A DNA stretch of 64,000 nucleotides, from NCBI RefSeq assembly GCF_000187895.1, contig NZ_DS990130.1, positions 124,001-188,000 on the forward strand. Direction: 5' to 3'. Below the pieces are notes generated by a model. It saw only the letters and a program-made list of their open reading frames with translations, made no database searches and was not told where the DNA came from. This DNA comes from Phocaeicola plebeius DSM 17135 (GTDB taxonomy: Bacteria > Bacteroidota > Bacteroidia > Bacteroidales > Bacteroidaceae). Shown here one piece after another: positions 44,350 to 53,156 of this stretch. How positions within the stretch are numbered: position 1 is the stretch's first letter; each line of letters opens with the position of its first letter. The position numbers and the translations under genes are program-made.

Positions 44350-45177
44350 ATGAAAAAACAGAAATTGGCAGTCATTTTTGCTGCATTATTAACAATGGCG
44401 GGGTTTAGTTCTTGTTTGAACTCAGAAGATGATGGAATTAGTGAATATTACGGTTATTTGGAAGTGAATTCAGGCTGGGGTAATGTGACTTTCTCAACTC
44501 CCGATGGCTTGGAATTTGTTCCTAATAAGACTATTACTACTACTGCTAGTTCTAAGTTGGCTTTTGTTTATTGCCAGTATAATGATGTGGATTTGACTGC
44601 AGAAACAGAAAAATTACCGGTCACATTGTTAAGCGACCCAGTTTATTTGAACGATTTAGGTTATGCTGAGTCAACCTTACCTGATGTAACTTCTACAGTT
44701 TCTCTCTATTCTTTAGGAGAAAATGGTGGTGGAATATGGGGATATAATAAATATTTGGTTTTGACTCCTGCCTATTTTCTGAAAAAAGGTACTACCAATG
44801 AAAATTTAAGTACTGAGTTGGTAAATCACCATTTGAATGTGTATTATGTGCCTGAAGAAGATAACGTGACGACTAAGACCCTGAAGTTATATTTGCGTTA
44901 TCAGCTTACGGGTATAGATGATTCTTCTACTGAAGAAGGTGCAGAAACATCTGAGGCTTGGGCAAATGATTATACAGTGAAATATTCAGATGCTGTTTAT
45001 GTAAGTTTGTCTTCTTTACTGGCTCAATATGAGAATGCTCATGGAGAGAAGCCCGAAAAACTGGAAGTAGATTACGAATATAATAATAACAGTTACACTG
45101 TACCGACAAAAGATACCAATAAAAAACGAACTAAGACGGTAGTATATGATTTGTATAAAGAAACTGCTGCTAATTAA
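44350..45177 (+). CDS. NigD-like lipoprotein
   Basis: A 275-residue outer-membrane lipoprotein: signal peptide and lipobox at FSSCLNSEDD (Cys22), then the NigD-like N-terminal OB-fold part (YGYLEVNSGWGNVTFSTPDGLEFVPNK) and a C-terminal beta domain with YLVLTPAYFLKKG and LKLYLRYQL. NigD was described near a bacteriocin locus of Prevotella, but the family is broad and its role is unknown. It has its own terminator. Confidence 0.88.
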   Translation: MKKQKLAVIFAALLTMAGFSSCLNSEDDGISEYYGYLEVNSGWGNVTFSTPDGLEFVPNKTITTTASSKLAFVYCQYNDVDLTAETEKLPVTLLSDPVYLNDLGYAESTLPDVTSTVSLYSLGENGGGIWGYNKYLVLTPAYFLKKGTTNENLSTELVNHHLNVYYVPEEDNVTTKTLKLYLRYQLTGIDDSSTEEGAETSEAWANDYTVKYSDAVYVSLSSLLAQYENAHGEKPEKLEVDYEYNNNSYTVPTKDTNKKRTKTVVYDLYKETAAN

Positions 45178-45203
45178 TAATAAACATAAATCGTAAAGAT
45201 AAG

Positions 45204-45250
45204 AATCGGCATTATAAAATGGCTTATACAGCTATTTATAGTGCCGATTT
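45204..45250 (+). terminator. Terminator of the nigD-like gene
   Basis: AATCGGCA.TATAAA / TTATAGTGCCGATT arms followed by TTTTATTTTTT. Confidence 0.85.
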
Positions 45251-45264
45251 TATTTTTTGAAAAA

Positions 45265-45400
45265 ACACCCTTGCGTTTACATTCAAACGTCAAAGAGTTT
45301 GGAGTTAAACGCAAGGGCGTTTTAGTTGAAACACAAAAGAGTTTTGTTTTAAACGTAAGTACATTTTTGGGGGCGTTAAAACACCTCTCTGAAAGTCTTT
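45265..45400. repeat. Dispersed AAACGCAA-type intergenic repeat, copy 2
   Basis: AACACCCTTGCGTTT pairs with AAACGCAAGGGCGTT across about 30 bp. TTGAAACACAA and GTAAGTACATTTT words follow. Related words occur at 19865-19975. The remaining sequence to 45554 shows no gene; TAAATTTG near 45511 is a candidate -7 box for the Yip1 gene. Confidence 0.55.
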
Positions 45401-45554
45401 TCCATACACTGTTTTTCTCTGAATTTTCTAGGCTGATTTTATTTTGGGAATACCGAATTTTAAATAGCTTGAAAAGATAAGTCCCTCTTTCCTTTATCTC
45501 ATACTTTTTTGTAAATTTGCAATTCGTTTCATCGCATAATGAAAAGAATTGGGA

Positions 45555-46124
45555 ATGAATTATAAAGAATTGTTCAATAAAATGGCATTTTTACTTTCTT
45601 CACCCGGACGCTTTTGGGAAAAAGAAGCGGCTGAAGGGCAGGGAAGCAGGATGATGTCGGAGTACGTTTATCCGCTTATCGGATTGTGCGGATTATCGGA
45701 ATTTATAGGTACTTTTATCGGGCGTGATGTCAGCTCGGAGTTTTTCCAGTGGGCTTTAACTCGCTGCTGCGCTATAGCCGTGTCTTTGTTTGGTGGATTT
45801 TTTGTTGCGGTGTATCTGCTGGATAAAATCAGCTGGAACCTGTTCAATAAGTATATTCCAAAGGAAACTCTTCAAGTGTTTGTGGGGTACTCTATGACGG
45901 TTCTGTTTGTGCTCGATATGGTAAATGGGCTGATTTCCATTGAAATACTTCACTGGATTCTTCAGCTGTACACTGTGGCTGTGGTGTTTGAAGGGGCACG
46001 ACGTTTTTTGGAAATTCCGGAGAGTAAGTTGACTTCCTATACGGTTGTCGCCTCCATTCTAATACTGCTTTCTCCGGTGATGATAGAATTTGTGTTTAAT
46101 AAATTGTCTGTAATTTTGAATTGA
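45555..46124 (+). CDS. Yip1 family membrane protein
   Basis: A 189-residue inner-membrane protein with about five hydrophobic segments. [25 protein letters not shown] is the standard start of bacterial Yip1-domain proteins, and the segment around [24 protein letters not shown] is the Yip1 core. Start taken at ATG 45555; TTG 45549 is in frame. It overlaps smpB by one base, so the two are coupled. Function unknown. Confidence 0.85.
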   Translation: MNYKELFNKMAFLLSSPGRFWEKEAAEGQGSRMMSEYVYPLIGLCGLSEFIGTFIGRDVSSEFFQWALTRCCAIAVSLFGGFFVAVYLLDKISWNLFNKYIPKETLQVFVGYSMTVLFVLDMVNGLISIEILHWILQLYTVAVVFEGARRFLEIPESKLTSYTVVASILILLSPVMIEFVFNKLSVILN

Positions 46125-46582
46125 TGAGACCTGTTTCAAATAATATTAATATCAAGAACAAGCGGGCGTCGTTCGATTATGAATTTATCGATACGTACAC
46201 GGCCGGAATTGTGCTGACCGGAACGGAAATCAAGTCTATCCGGCAGGGAAAGGCCAGTCTGGTAGATACTTTCTGTTTCTTTTCCCGTGGAGAACTGTGG
46301 GTAAAGAACATGCACATTGCAGAGTATTTCTACGGTTCTTATAACAATCATACGGCTCGTCGTGACCGCAAACTGCTGCTGACAAAGAAAGAATTGCGCA
46401 AGTTGCAGCGTACTTCTGATGAGCCTGGTTTTACAATTGTGCCGACTCGCATGTATATTAACGAGCGGGGACTTGCCAAGGTAGTCATTGCGCTGGCCAA
46501 AGGTAAGAAGCAGTATGACAAACGTCAGACGTTGAAGGAAAAAGAAGACCGACGTATGATGGACCGTATGTTCAAACGCTAA
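46124..46582 (+). CDS. smpB: SsrA-binding protein SmpB
   Basis: A 152-residue tmRNA-binding protein for ribosome rescue. Signatures are [40 protein letters not shown] with the tmRNA contact, and the basic tail [27 protein letters not shown] that enters the mRNA channel. Length is normal. The start overlaps the Yip1 stop (TGATG). metH follows 24 bp later. Confidence 0.97.
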   Translation: MRPVSNNINIKNKRASFDYEFIDTYTAGIVLTGTEIKSIRQGKASLVDTFCFFSRGELWVKNMHIAEYFYGSYNNHTARRDRKLLLTKKELRKLQRTSDEPGFTIVPTRMYINERGLAKVVIALAKGKKQYDKRQTLKEKEDRRMMDRMFKR

Positions 46583-46606
46583 ATTAAATAATGGTGCACG
46601 AAAACT

Positions 46607-49369
46607 ATGCAGACAAAGACGATACAACAACTGATACGGGAACGTATTCTGGTGCTCGATGGGGCCATGGGTACGATGATACAGCAATATAATCTTTCGG
46701 AAGCTGATTTCCGGGGAGAACGTTTTAAGGATATTCCCGGGCAATTGAAAGGGAATAATGACTTGCTGTGTCTTACTCGTCCGGAAGTAATAGAAGATAT
46801 TCATCGGAAATACCTTGTGGCAGGTGCCGATATTATTGAAACCAATAGCTTTAATGCCACTTCGGTGTCGATGGCCGATTATCATGTGCAGGCTTATTGT
46901 CGGGAAATCAATCTTGCGGCAGCACGTCTGGCACGCCGGATGGCCGATGAGTTTACAGTATTGAATCCGGAAAAGCCGCGTTTTGTGGCGGGTTCTGTAG
47001 GGCCTACCAACAAGACTTGTTCCATGAGTCCGGACGTAAATAACCCGGCTTTTCGTGCGCTGACTTTTGATGAATTGCAGGCAGCTTATTGTGAGCAGAT
47101 GGAAGCCTTGCTGGAAGGGGGAGTGGATGCCCTGCTGATTGAGACTATTTTTGACACGTTGAATGCCAAAGCGGCTATTCGGGCAGCAGAATTGTCGATG
47201 GGAAAAATTGGACGTAGGGTACCTTTGATGCTGTCGGTTACCGTGTCGGACATTGCCGGACGTACCTTGTCTGGACAGACCTTGGATGCCTTTTTGGCTT
47301 CGGTGGAACATGCTGACTTGTTTTCCGTCGGGTTGAACTGTTCATTTGGTGCCCGTCAGTTGAAACCTTTCCTGGAACAACTGGCTTCACGTGCGCCTTA
47401 TTATATCAGTGCTTATCCGAATGCCGGATTGCCGAATTCGCTGGGACAATATGACCAGACTCCCGAAGATATGGCTGCCGAAGTGAAGGAGTATATCGAA
47501 GAAGGGCTGGTAAATATTATCGGAGGATGCTGCGGTACGACGGAACAATACATAGCCAAGTATCAGGAACTGATACAAGGGGTACAGCCTCGTGTGCCTG
47601 TGAAGAAGCACGCGCATTTGTGGTTGTCGGGATTGGAGTTGCTCGAAGTTTCTCCGGAAATCAATTTCGTTAATGTAGGTGAACGCTGTAACGTGGCAGG
47701 TTCACGTAAGTTTCTGCGACTCATTAATGAGAAGAAATACGATGAGGCTTTGTCGATAGCCCGCAAGCAGGTGGAAGACGGCGCTTTGGTCATCGACGTA
47801 AATATGGACGATGGCTTGCTGGATGCCGCACAAGAGATGACTACCTTCCTGAATCTGGTGGCTTCGGAACCGGAAATAGCCCGTGTGCCCATTATGATTG
47901 ACTCTTCCAAGTGGGAAGTGATACGTGCCGGACTGAAATGTGTGCAGGGAAAATGTATTGTCAACTCTATCTCCTTGAAGGAAGGAGAAGAGGTCTTTAT
48001 AGCGCATGCCCGTGAAGTAAAACAGCTCGGAGCGGCAGTCATCGTCATGGCTTTTGACGAGAAGGGGCAGGCCGATACGTACAGTCGCAAGATTGAGGTG
48101 TGCGAACGGGCATATCGCATTCTGGTAGATAAGGTAGGATTTGCTCCTGAAGATATCATTTTCGACCCTAATGTGCTGGCCGTAGCTACGGGTATTGAAG
48201 AGCATAATAATTATGCGGTCGATTTCATTCAGGCTACCGGATGGATACGTAAGAATCTGCCGGGGGCTCATGTCAGTGGAGGGGTGAGCAACTTGTCGTT
48301 CTCTTTCCGTGGCAACAACTACATTCGTGAGGCTATGCATGCCGTATTCTTGTATCATGCCATTCAGCAGGGAATGGATATGGGAATTGTCAATCCGGCT
48401 ACGTCTGTATTGTATACGGATATTCCGCAGGATATTCTGGAACGGATTGAGGATGTCGTGCTGAACCGTCGGCCGGATGCTGCAGAACGCTTGATTGAAA
48501 CGGCAGAACGGTTGAAGCAGGAGAAAGAAGGTACTGCTTCTCAAGAAGGAAGTGCGTCGGCTCAACTACTGTGGAGGAATAATACTACGGTGGAAGAACG
48601 GCTGCAATATGCGCTGGTGAAAGGACTTTCGGATTATCTGGAGGAAGACTTGCAGGAGGCGCTTTCACGTTATCCGAATGCGGTGAGCATCATCGAAGGA
48701 CCGCTGATGGCAGGTATGAATCATGTAGGAGACTTATTCGGTTCGGGAAAAATGTTCTTGCCGCAGGTGGTGAAAACTGCACGGACCATGAAAAAGGCGG
48801 TAGCTATTCTTCAGCCTTATATCGAGGCGGAAAAAGAAGAAGGTACCCGCAGTGCTGGAAAGGTGCTGGTAGCTACGGTGAAGGGCGACGTGCACGACAT
48901 CGGAAAGAACATCGTGTCGGTGGTCATGGCGTGCAACAACTATGAAATTATAGACTTGGGCGTGATGGTACCGGCCGAGCAGATTGTGGAAACGGCTATC
49001 CGTGAAAAGGTGGATATCGTAGGACTGAGCGGACTGATTACTCCTTCGCTGGAAGAGATGGTGCACGTGGTAACCGAACTGCAGCGGGCTGGACTGGATA
49101 TTCCGGTGATGATTGGCGGGGCTACCACTTCGAAGCTGCATACGGCACTGAAGATTGCTCCGGTGTATCATGCGCCGGTGGTATACATGAAGGATGCTTC
49201 ACAAAATGCATTGGTGGCTGCTAAGTTGCTGAATCGTGAGCAACGTCCGGCTTTTGTGGAAGCTTTGAATGAAGAATATCAGGCTTTGCGTGAAAAGAAC
49301 CGTCAGAAAACGGTACAGACGGTTTCACTTGCGGAAGCTCAAAAGAATAAACTGAACCTTTGGGATTAA
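46607..49369 (+). CDS. metH: Cobalamin-dependent methionine synthase without activation domain
   Basis: A 920-residue MetH that moves the methyl group of methyltetrahydrofolate through cobalamin to homocysteine. Domains in order: homocysteine-binding (about 1-330; zinc Cys in GLNCSFG and GGCCGTT), pterin-binding (about 340-620; NVGERCNVAGSRKF, DVNMDDGLLD), cobalamin cap (about 650-740) and cobalamin-binding (about 745-890) with the cobalt-ligand motif DVHDIG. The AdoMet-binding reactivation domain of about 330 residues is missing; the protein ends at KLNLWD after the B12 domain. A separate activation protein would be needed. Lies between smpB and ung with short gaps. Confidence 0.96.
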   Translation: MQTKTIQQLIRERILVLDGAMGTMIQQYNLSEADFRGERFKDIPGQLKGNNDLLCLTRPEVIEDIHRKYLVAGADIIETNSFNATSVSMADYHVQAYCREINLAAARLARRMADEFTVLNPEKPRFVAGSVGPTNKTCSMSPDVNNPAFRALTFDELQAAYCEQMEALLEGGVDALLIETIFDTLNAKAAIRAAELSMGKIGRRVPLMLSVTVSDIAGRTLSGQTLDAFLASVEHADLFSVGLNCSFGARQLKPFLEQLASRAPYYISAYPNAGLPNSLGQYDQTPEDMAAEVKEYIEEGLVNIIGGCCGTTEQYIAKYQELIQGVQPRVPVKKHAHLWLSGLELLEVSPEINFVNVGERCNVAGSRKFLRLINEKKYDEALSIARKQVEDGALVIDVNMDDGLLDAAQEMTTFLNLVASEPEIARVPIMIDSSKWEVIRAGLKCVQGKCIVNSISLKEGEEVFIAHAREVKQLGAAVIVMAFDEKGQADTYSRKIEVCERAYRILVDKVGFAPEDIIFDPNVLAVATGIEEHNNYAVDFIQATGWIRKNLPGAHVSGGVSNLSFSFRGNNYIREAMHAVFLYHAIQQGMDMGIVNPATSVLYTDIPQDILERIEDVVLNRRPDAAERLIETAERLKQEKEGTASQEGSASAQLLWRNNTTVEERLQYALVKGLSDYLEEDLQEALSRYPNAVSIIEGPLMAGMNHVGDLFGSGKMFLPQVVKTARTMKKAVAILQPYIEAEKEEGTRSAGKVLVATVKGDVHDIGKNIVSVVMACNNYEIIDLGVMVPAEQIVETAIREKVDIVGLSGLITPSLEEMVHVVTELQRAGLDIPVMIGGATTSKLHTALKIAPVYHAPVVYMKDASQNALVAAKLLNREQRPAFVEALNEEYQALREKNRQKTVQTVSLAEAQKNKLNLWD

Positions 49370-49387
49370 TTATTTACTCATCGTATT

Positions 49388-50050
49388 ATGAATGTACAGA
49401 TAGAAGAAGGCTGGAAAAAGGCACTGGCGCCGGAGTTTGAAAAAGATTATTTTGTCCGGTTGACCGATTTTGTCCGTCAGGAGTATCAGCAGACTACGGT
49501 ATATCCTCCCGGAAGATTGATTTTCAATGCATTCAACCTTTGTCCTTTTGATAAGGTGAAAGTGGTGATTATCGGGCAGGACCCGTATCACGGACCGGGA
49601 CAGGCGCATGGTTTGTGTTTTTCGGTGAACGACGGGGTAGCATTTCCTCCTTCTTTGCAGAATATATTCAAGGAAATCCACGATGATCTGGGTATGCCGA
49701 TTCCTGCCAGTGGTAACCTGACTCGTTGGGCCGAGCAGGGTGTGCTGCTGCTGAACGCTACCTTGACGGTGCGTGCCCATCAGGCTGGTTCACATCAGCG
49801 CAGAGGTTGGGAAGAGTTTACGGATGCGGCTATCCGTGTGCTGGCTGAACAGAAAGAACATTTGGTGTTTATCTTGTGGGGGGCTTATGCGCAGAAGAAA
49901 GGAGCGTTTATTGACCGCAACAAGCATCTGGTGTTAACTTCCGTGCACCCGTCTCCTTTGTCGGCTTATAACGGTTTCTTTGGAAACAAGCATTTCAGTC
50001 GCACCAATGAATACCTGGTGGCTCATGGAGAGACTCCTATCAACTGGTAA
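49388..50050 (+). CDS. ung: Uracil-DNA glycosylase, family 1
   Basis: A 220-residue Ung, which removes uracil from DNA. It shows the catalytic motif [18 protein letters not shown] (Asp activating water), [11 protein letters not shown], and the minor-groove loop [13 protein letters not shown] with catalytic His. Length is normal. It starts 18 bp after metH and is convergent with asnA at a strong shared terminator. Confidence 0.97.
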   Translation: MNVQIEEGWKKALAPEFEKDYFVRLTDFVRQEYQQTTVYPPGRLIFNAFNLCPFDKVKVVIIGQDPYHGPGQAHGLCFSVNDGVAFPPSLQNIFKEIHDDLGMPIPASGNLTRWAEQGVLLLNATLTVRAHQAGSHQRRGWEEFTDAAIRVLAEQKEHLVFILWGAYAQKKGAFIDRNKHLVLTSVHPSPLSAYNGFFGNKHFSRTNEYLVAHGETPINW

Positions 50051-50081
50051 GAAACAACAAATCAATAAATACGCAAAAAGA

Positions 50082-50121
50082 AATCCCCTTGCTCCACCCG
50101 TATGAACGGAGCAAGGGGATT
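50082..50121. terminator. Bidirectional terminator between ung and asnA
   Basis: Perfect arms AATCCCCTTGCTCC / GGAGCAAGGGGATT with A/T tails on both sides. Confidence 0.9.
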
Positions 50122-50150
50122 GTTATTTTATATGATGATCTATGTGTTTG

Positions 50151-51191
50151 TCAGATAAGTTGCATACCCAGTCGTGCGCATTCTTCACGCATGTCTTCCG
50201 GCCAGATGCTGGCTTGGATTTCTCCGATATGTGCCTTCTTCAGATAAAGCATACACAAGCGTGACTGTCCGATACCTCCTCCAATGGTCAGAGGGAGTGT
50301 GTCGTTTAGCAGGCGCTGGTGGAAATACAGTTTGGTACGTTCTTCTTTTCCGGCTAATTCCAATTGCTTGAGCATGGCAGCCTTGTCCACGCGGATACCC
50401 ATGGAGGAAATTTCCAGTGCACGTTGCAACACGTCGTTCCACACCAGCAAGTCACCGTTCAAGCCAGGAAGCCCTGTTTTGGGATCTACAGTGGTATAAT
50501 CGTCATAGTCCGGAGCACGCAAGTCATGCGGTTGTCCGTTACTCAGCTTGTTTCCGATTCCGATGATGAAAACGGCTCCAAAACGTTCTGTAATCAGGTT
50601 TTCGCGTTCCTTGGCAGTCTTGTCAGGATACATTTGCAATAAGTCCTCCGAATGAATGAAATGTACATCGTGGGGCAGGAATGACTTAATCTGTGGATAC
50701 ATTTCACAAATCATGTACTCTGTGCGGCGCATGGCTGCATAGATACGGGTCACAATACTTTTCAGGAAGTCTACTGTACGTTGTTCCGGCGTAATAACCC
50801 GTTCCCAGTCCCACTGGTCTACATAAAGAGAATGTATGTTGCCTAACTCTTCATCGGCACGTATGGCATTCATATCGGTATAAATTCCGTAGCCGGGTTC
50901 AATCTGATAGTCGGCTAAAGTGACACGTTTCCATTTGGCCAGTGAGTGAACTACTTCTGCCTGCTGGTCTCCTAAGTCTTTAATGGGGAAACTGACTGGT
51001 CGTTCCGTACCGCTCAAGTCGTCGTTGATTCCCATTCCTTTTAGTACAAACAAAGGAGCAGTAACACGGCGCAAGCGAAGTTCGGACGAGAGATTTTGCT
51101 GGAAAAACTCTTTAATTTGTTTGATGCCCAGCTCGGTCTGTTTCATATCAAGCAGCGGCTTATAATTGGCTGGTTTTATAAGGTAACTCAT
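50151..51191 (-). CDS. asnA: Aspartate-ammonia ligase (asparagine synthetase A)
   Basis: A 346-residue AsnA that makes asparagine from aspartate, ammonia and ATP, related to class II aminoacyl-tRNA synthetases. Signatures: VTAPLFVLKGMGINDDLSGTERPV, LHSLYVDQWDWE, and the class II motif 3-like TIGGGIGQSRLCM near the end. Length is normal. Monocistronic, with a TATCTTTG promoter 32 bp upstream. Confidence 0.97.
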   Translation of the reverse strand: MSYLIKPANYKPLLDMKQTELGIKQIKEFFQQNLSSELRLRRVTAPLFVLKGMGINDDLSGTERPVSFPIKDLGDQQAEVVHSLAKWKRVTLADYQIEPGYGIYTDMNAIRADEELGNIHSLYVDQWDWERVITPEQRTVDFLKSIVTRIYAAMRRTEYMICEMYPQIKSFLPHDVHFIHSEDLLQMYPDKTAKERENLITERFGAVFIIGIGNKLSNGQPHDLRAPDYDDYTTVDPKTGLPGLNGDLLVWNDVLQRALEISSMGIRVDKAAMLKQLELAGKEERTKLYFHQRLLNDTLPLTIGGGIGQSRLCMLYLKKAHIGEIQASIWPEDMREECARLGMQLI

Positions 51192-51222
51192 GTGTGAATT
51201 TCTTTAAATGTTTATTTGCTTG

Positions 51223-51230
51223 CAAAGATA
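51223..51230 (-). promoter_or_regulatory. -7 box of asnA
   Basis: TATCTTTG on the - strand. Confidence 0.65.
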
Positions 51231-51336
51231 GGTGTATTTTATAAATATGCAAGTGATTTTTGAAATAAGTTGTCAAAATGTTTTTTATTTCTTTTTGCTT
51301 GCTGATAAAGTGAAAAGGGATTGGTGGAAATAAAAA

Positions 51337-51371
51337 ATGTCATTCTGGAAATTTCTTTCCGGAATGACATT
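51337..51371 (-). terminator. rfbB terminator
   Basis: AATGTCATTCTGGAAA / TTTCCGGAATGACATT arms with a TTTC-type loop, 28 bp past the stop. Confidence 0.9.
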
Positions 51372-51398
51372 CTATTATGTAATGTAAAGAAAGGTTAT

Positions 51399-52538
51399 TT
51401 AGCGATTCTTGTACATATTCTCGTAGTAGTTCTGATATTCTCCGCTGGTTACATTTTTCACCCATTTCTGGTTGTCAAGATACCATCGGATTGTTTTTAC
51501 AATACCATCTTCAAATTTTGTTTCAGGTGTCCATCCGAGCTCGCGGGTGATTTTGGTCGGGTCAATGGCATAACGCTGGTCGTGTCCGAGTCTGTCCTTG
51601 ACAAAAGTAATCAGCGAATCGTTAATCCAGTCAATGCTGATTTGTCCGTCAGGAGTCATTTCCTTCTTTTTAAGTATATTCCGGTATTCCGGTTGCTCGG
51701 TCATTATCTGATGAATGGTTGCAATGGTCAGTTTAACGATTTCAATATTCTGTTTTTCGTTATGGCCTCCTACATTATAAATTTCACCATCCTTTCCGTT
51801 ATGGATAATCATGTCGATAGCTTTACAATGATCTTCCACGTAGAGCCAGTCGCGTACGTTGGTACCGTCTCCATATACAGGCAGACGTTTTCCTTCCAGA
51901 ATATTCTTGATAATGAGAGGAATCAGTTTTTCAGGGAAATGGTATGGTCCGTAGTTGTTGGAGCAGCGGCTGATAGTGACAGGCATTTTATAGGTGTCAC
52001 GGTAAGCCATCACGATTAAATCAGCACTGGTTTTTGAGGCGCTGTACGGACTGTGCGGACAAAGCGGAGTTTCTTCGGTGAAATATCCTTCTGCCCCTAA
52101 AGAACCATATACTTCATCAGTAGAAACCTGGTGGAATCGAACGCCTTTTCTCCAGGTAGGATAGCCGTTTTCATCTTTTCCTGTGACCCATGCACGACGG
52201 GCTGCATCCAGCAGGTTCTGTGTTCCCAGAATGTTGGTCTGTAAGAATAATTGCGGATTTTCGATGCTGCGGTCCACATGACTTTCAGCTGCAAAGTTTA
52301 CGATGTAATCAAACTTGTAGTCAGCAAATAACTGGTCGGCCAAATTACGGTCACAGATATTTCCTTTTACAAAGAAGCAACGTTCGTTGTCGATGTCCTG
52401 TGAGATTGTTTCCAGGTTCCCGGCATATGTCAAAGCGTCGAGAATTACAATCTTGATGTCGTCATGTTTGCCCAGAATATATTTTATATAATTGGCTCCG
52501 ATGAATCCGGCAGCTCCAGTAACTAGATAAGTTTTCAT
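51399..52538 (-). CDS. rfbB: dTDP-glucose 4,6-dehydratase
   Basis: A 379-residue extended SDR, the second enzyme of dTDP-rhamnose synthesis. It has the GAAGFIGANY NAD-binding loop (from residue 8), VDRSIENPQLF, the catalytic region STDEVYGSLG and YSASK, and RCSNNYGPYHFPEKLIPL. Start at 52538 (MKTYLVTGAAGF); the upstream in-frame part is not needed. Slightly longer than the usual 350-360. The other rfb genes are not nearby, so it stands alone here. Confidence 0.95.
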   Translation of the reverse strand: MKTYLVTGAAGFIGANYIKYILGKHDDIKIVILDALTYAGNLETISQDIDNERCFFVKGNICDRNLADQLFADYKFDYIVNFAAESHVDRSIENPQLFLQTNILGTQNLLDAARRAWVTGKDENGYPTWRKGVRFHQVSTDEVYGSLGAEGYFTEETPLCPHSPYSASKTSADLIVMAYRDTYKMPVTISRCSNNYGPYHFPEKLIPLIIKNILEGKRLPVYGDGTNVRDWLYVEDHCKAIDMIIHNGKDGEIYNVGGHNEKQNIEIVKLTIATIHQIMTEQPEYRNILKKKEMTPDGQISIDWINDSLITFVKDRLGHDQRYAIDPTKITRELGWTPETKFEDGIVKTIRWYLDNQKWVKNVTSGEYQNYYENMYKNR

Positions 52539-52601
52539 ATAGAGTTTTATTTTGAATGCAAATTTCGGAAAGTTTTTTGAATGTGACAAGACTTTTTTGT
52601 T

Positions 52602-53093
52602 TTAATCATTCAATTCAATTACCTCCAGGTCAGAGAAATTTCCGTTTTCTATGTTGAATCGTACAAGTGTGCGTACCCGATGAAAACCATATTTTCCGGC
52701 AGCTCCCGGGTTGATATGGAGTAACCCCAGGTTGCGGTCGTATTTAACTTTTAGAATGTGTGAATGACCACTGATAAACAGCTTCGGGGGATGTATCATA
52801 AGTGTTTCCCGAATGGAAGAATCATACTTTCCAGGATAACCTTCGATGTGTTTGATGAGTATGTCGGTACCTTCCAGTTGGAAACGGTTGATTTCTGGAA
52901 AACGTATACGCAAGTCTTGTCCGTCGATGTTGCCGTAGACAGCTCTCAGTGGACGAAAATCCGCCAGACGTTCGGCTACCTCCAGTGAACCGATGTCGCC
53001 GGCATGCCATATTTCGTCACAATTTTCGAAATATTTCAGGTAACGTTTGTCCCAGTAGCCGTGGGTATCCGATAAGAGTCCGATTCTTTTCAT
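52602..53093 (-). CDS. Metallophosphoesterase, YfcE/MJ0936 type
   Basis: A 163-residue calcineurin-like phosphoesterase with the metal motifs SDTHGY, WHAGDIG, YGNIDG and SGHSH in order. YfcE-like enzymes hydrolyse phosphodiesters in vitro; natural substrate unknown. Start at 53093 (MKRIGLLSDTHG). Divergent from ppk with overlapping promoter boxes. Confidence 0.92.
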   Translation of the reverse strand: MKRIGLLSDTHGYWDKRYLKYFENCDEIWHAGDIGSLEVAERLADFRPLRAVYGNIDGQDLRIRFPEINRFQLEGTDILIKHIEGYPGKYDSSIRETLMIHPPKLFISGHSHILKVKYDRNLGLLHINPGAAGKYGFHRVRTLVRFNIENGNFSDLEVIELND

Positions 53094-53114
53094 TTTTCTT
53101 TTGCTTTTGTCCGG

Positions 53115-53131
53115 CAAAGATACTACATTTG
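53115..53131. promoter_or_regulatory. Divergent promoter pair of the phosphoesterase and ppk
   Basis: TATCTTTG on the - strand (53122-53115) and TACATTTG on the + strand (53124-53131) are one base apart, so the two promoters cannot be occupied independently. Confidence 0.6.
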
Positions 53132-53156
53132 AAAAAACCTTGAATGATTTCAGTAT

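Noticed and set aside
46136..47311. Long open frame on the - strand across smpB and metH (391 codons)
   Set aside because: It is antisense to two certain genes, has an odd His/Arg/Phe-rich composition, and no promoter; a shadow of codon bias.
47702..48565. 287-codon frame antisense to metH
   Set aside because: Same reason; no family resemblance.
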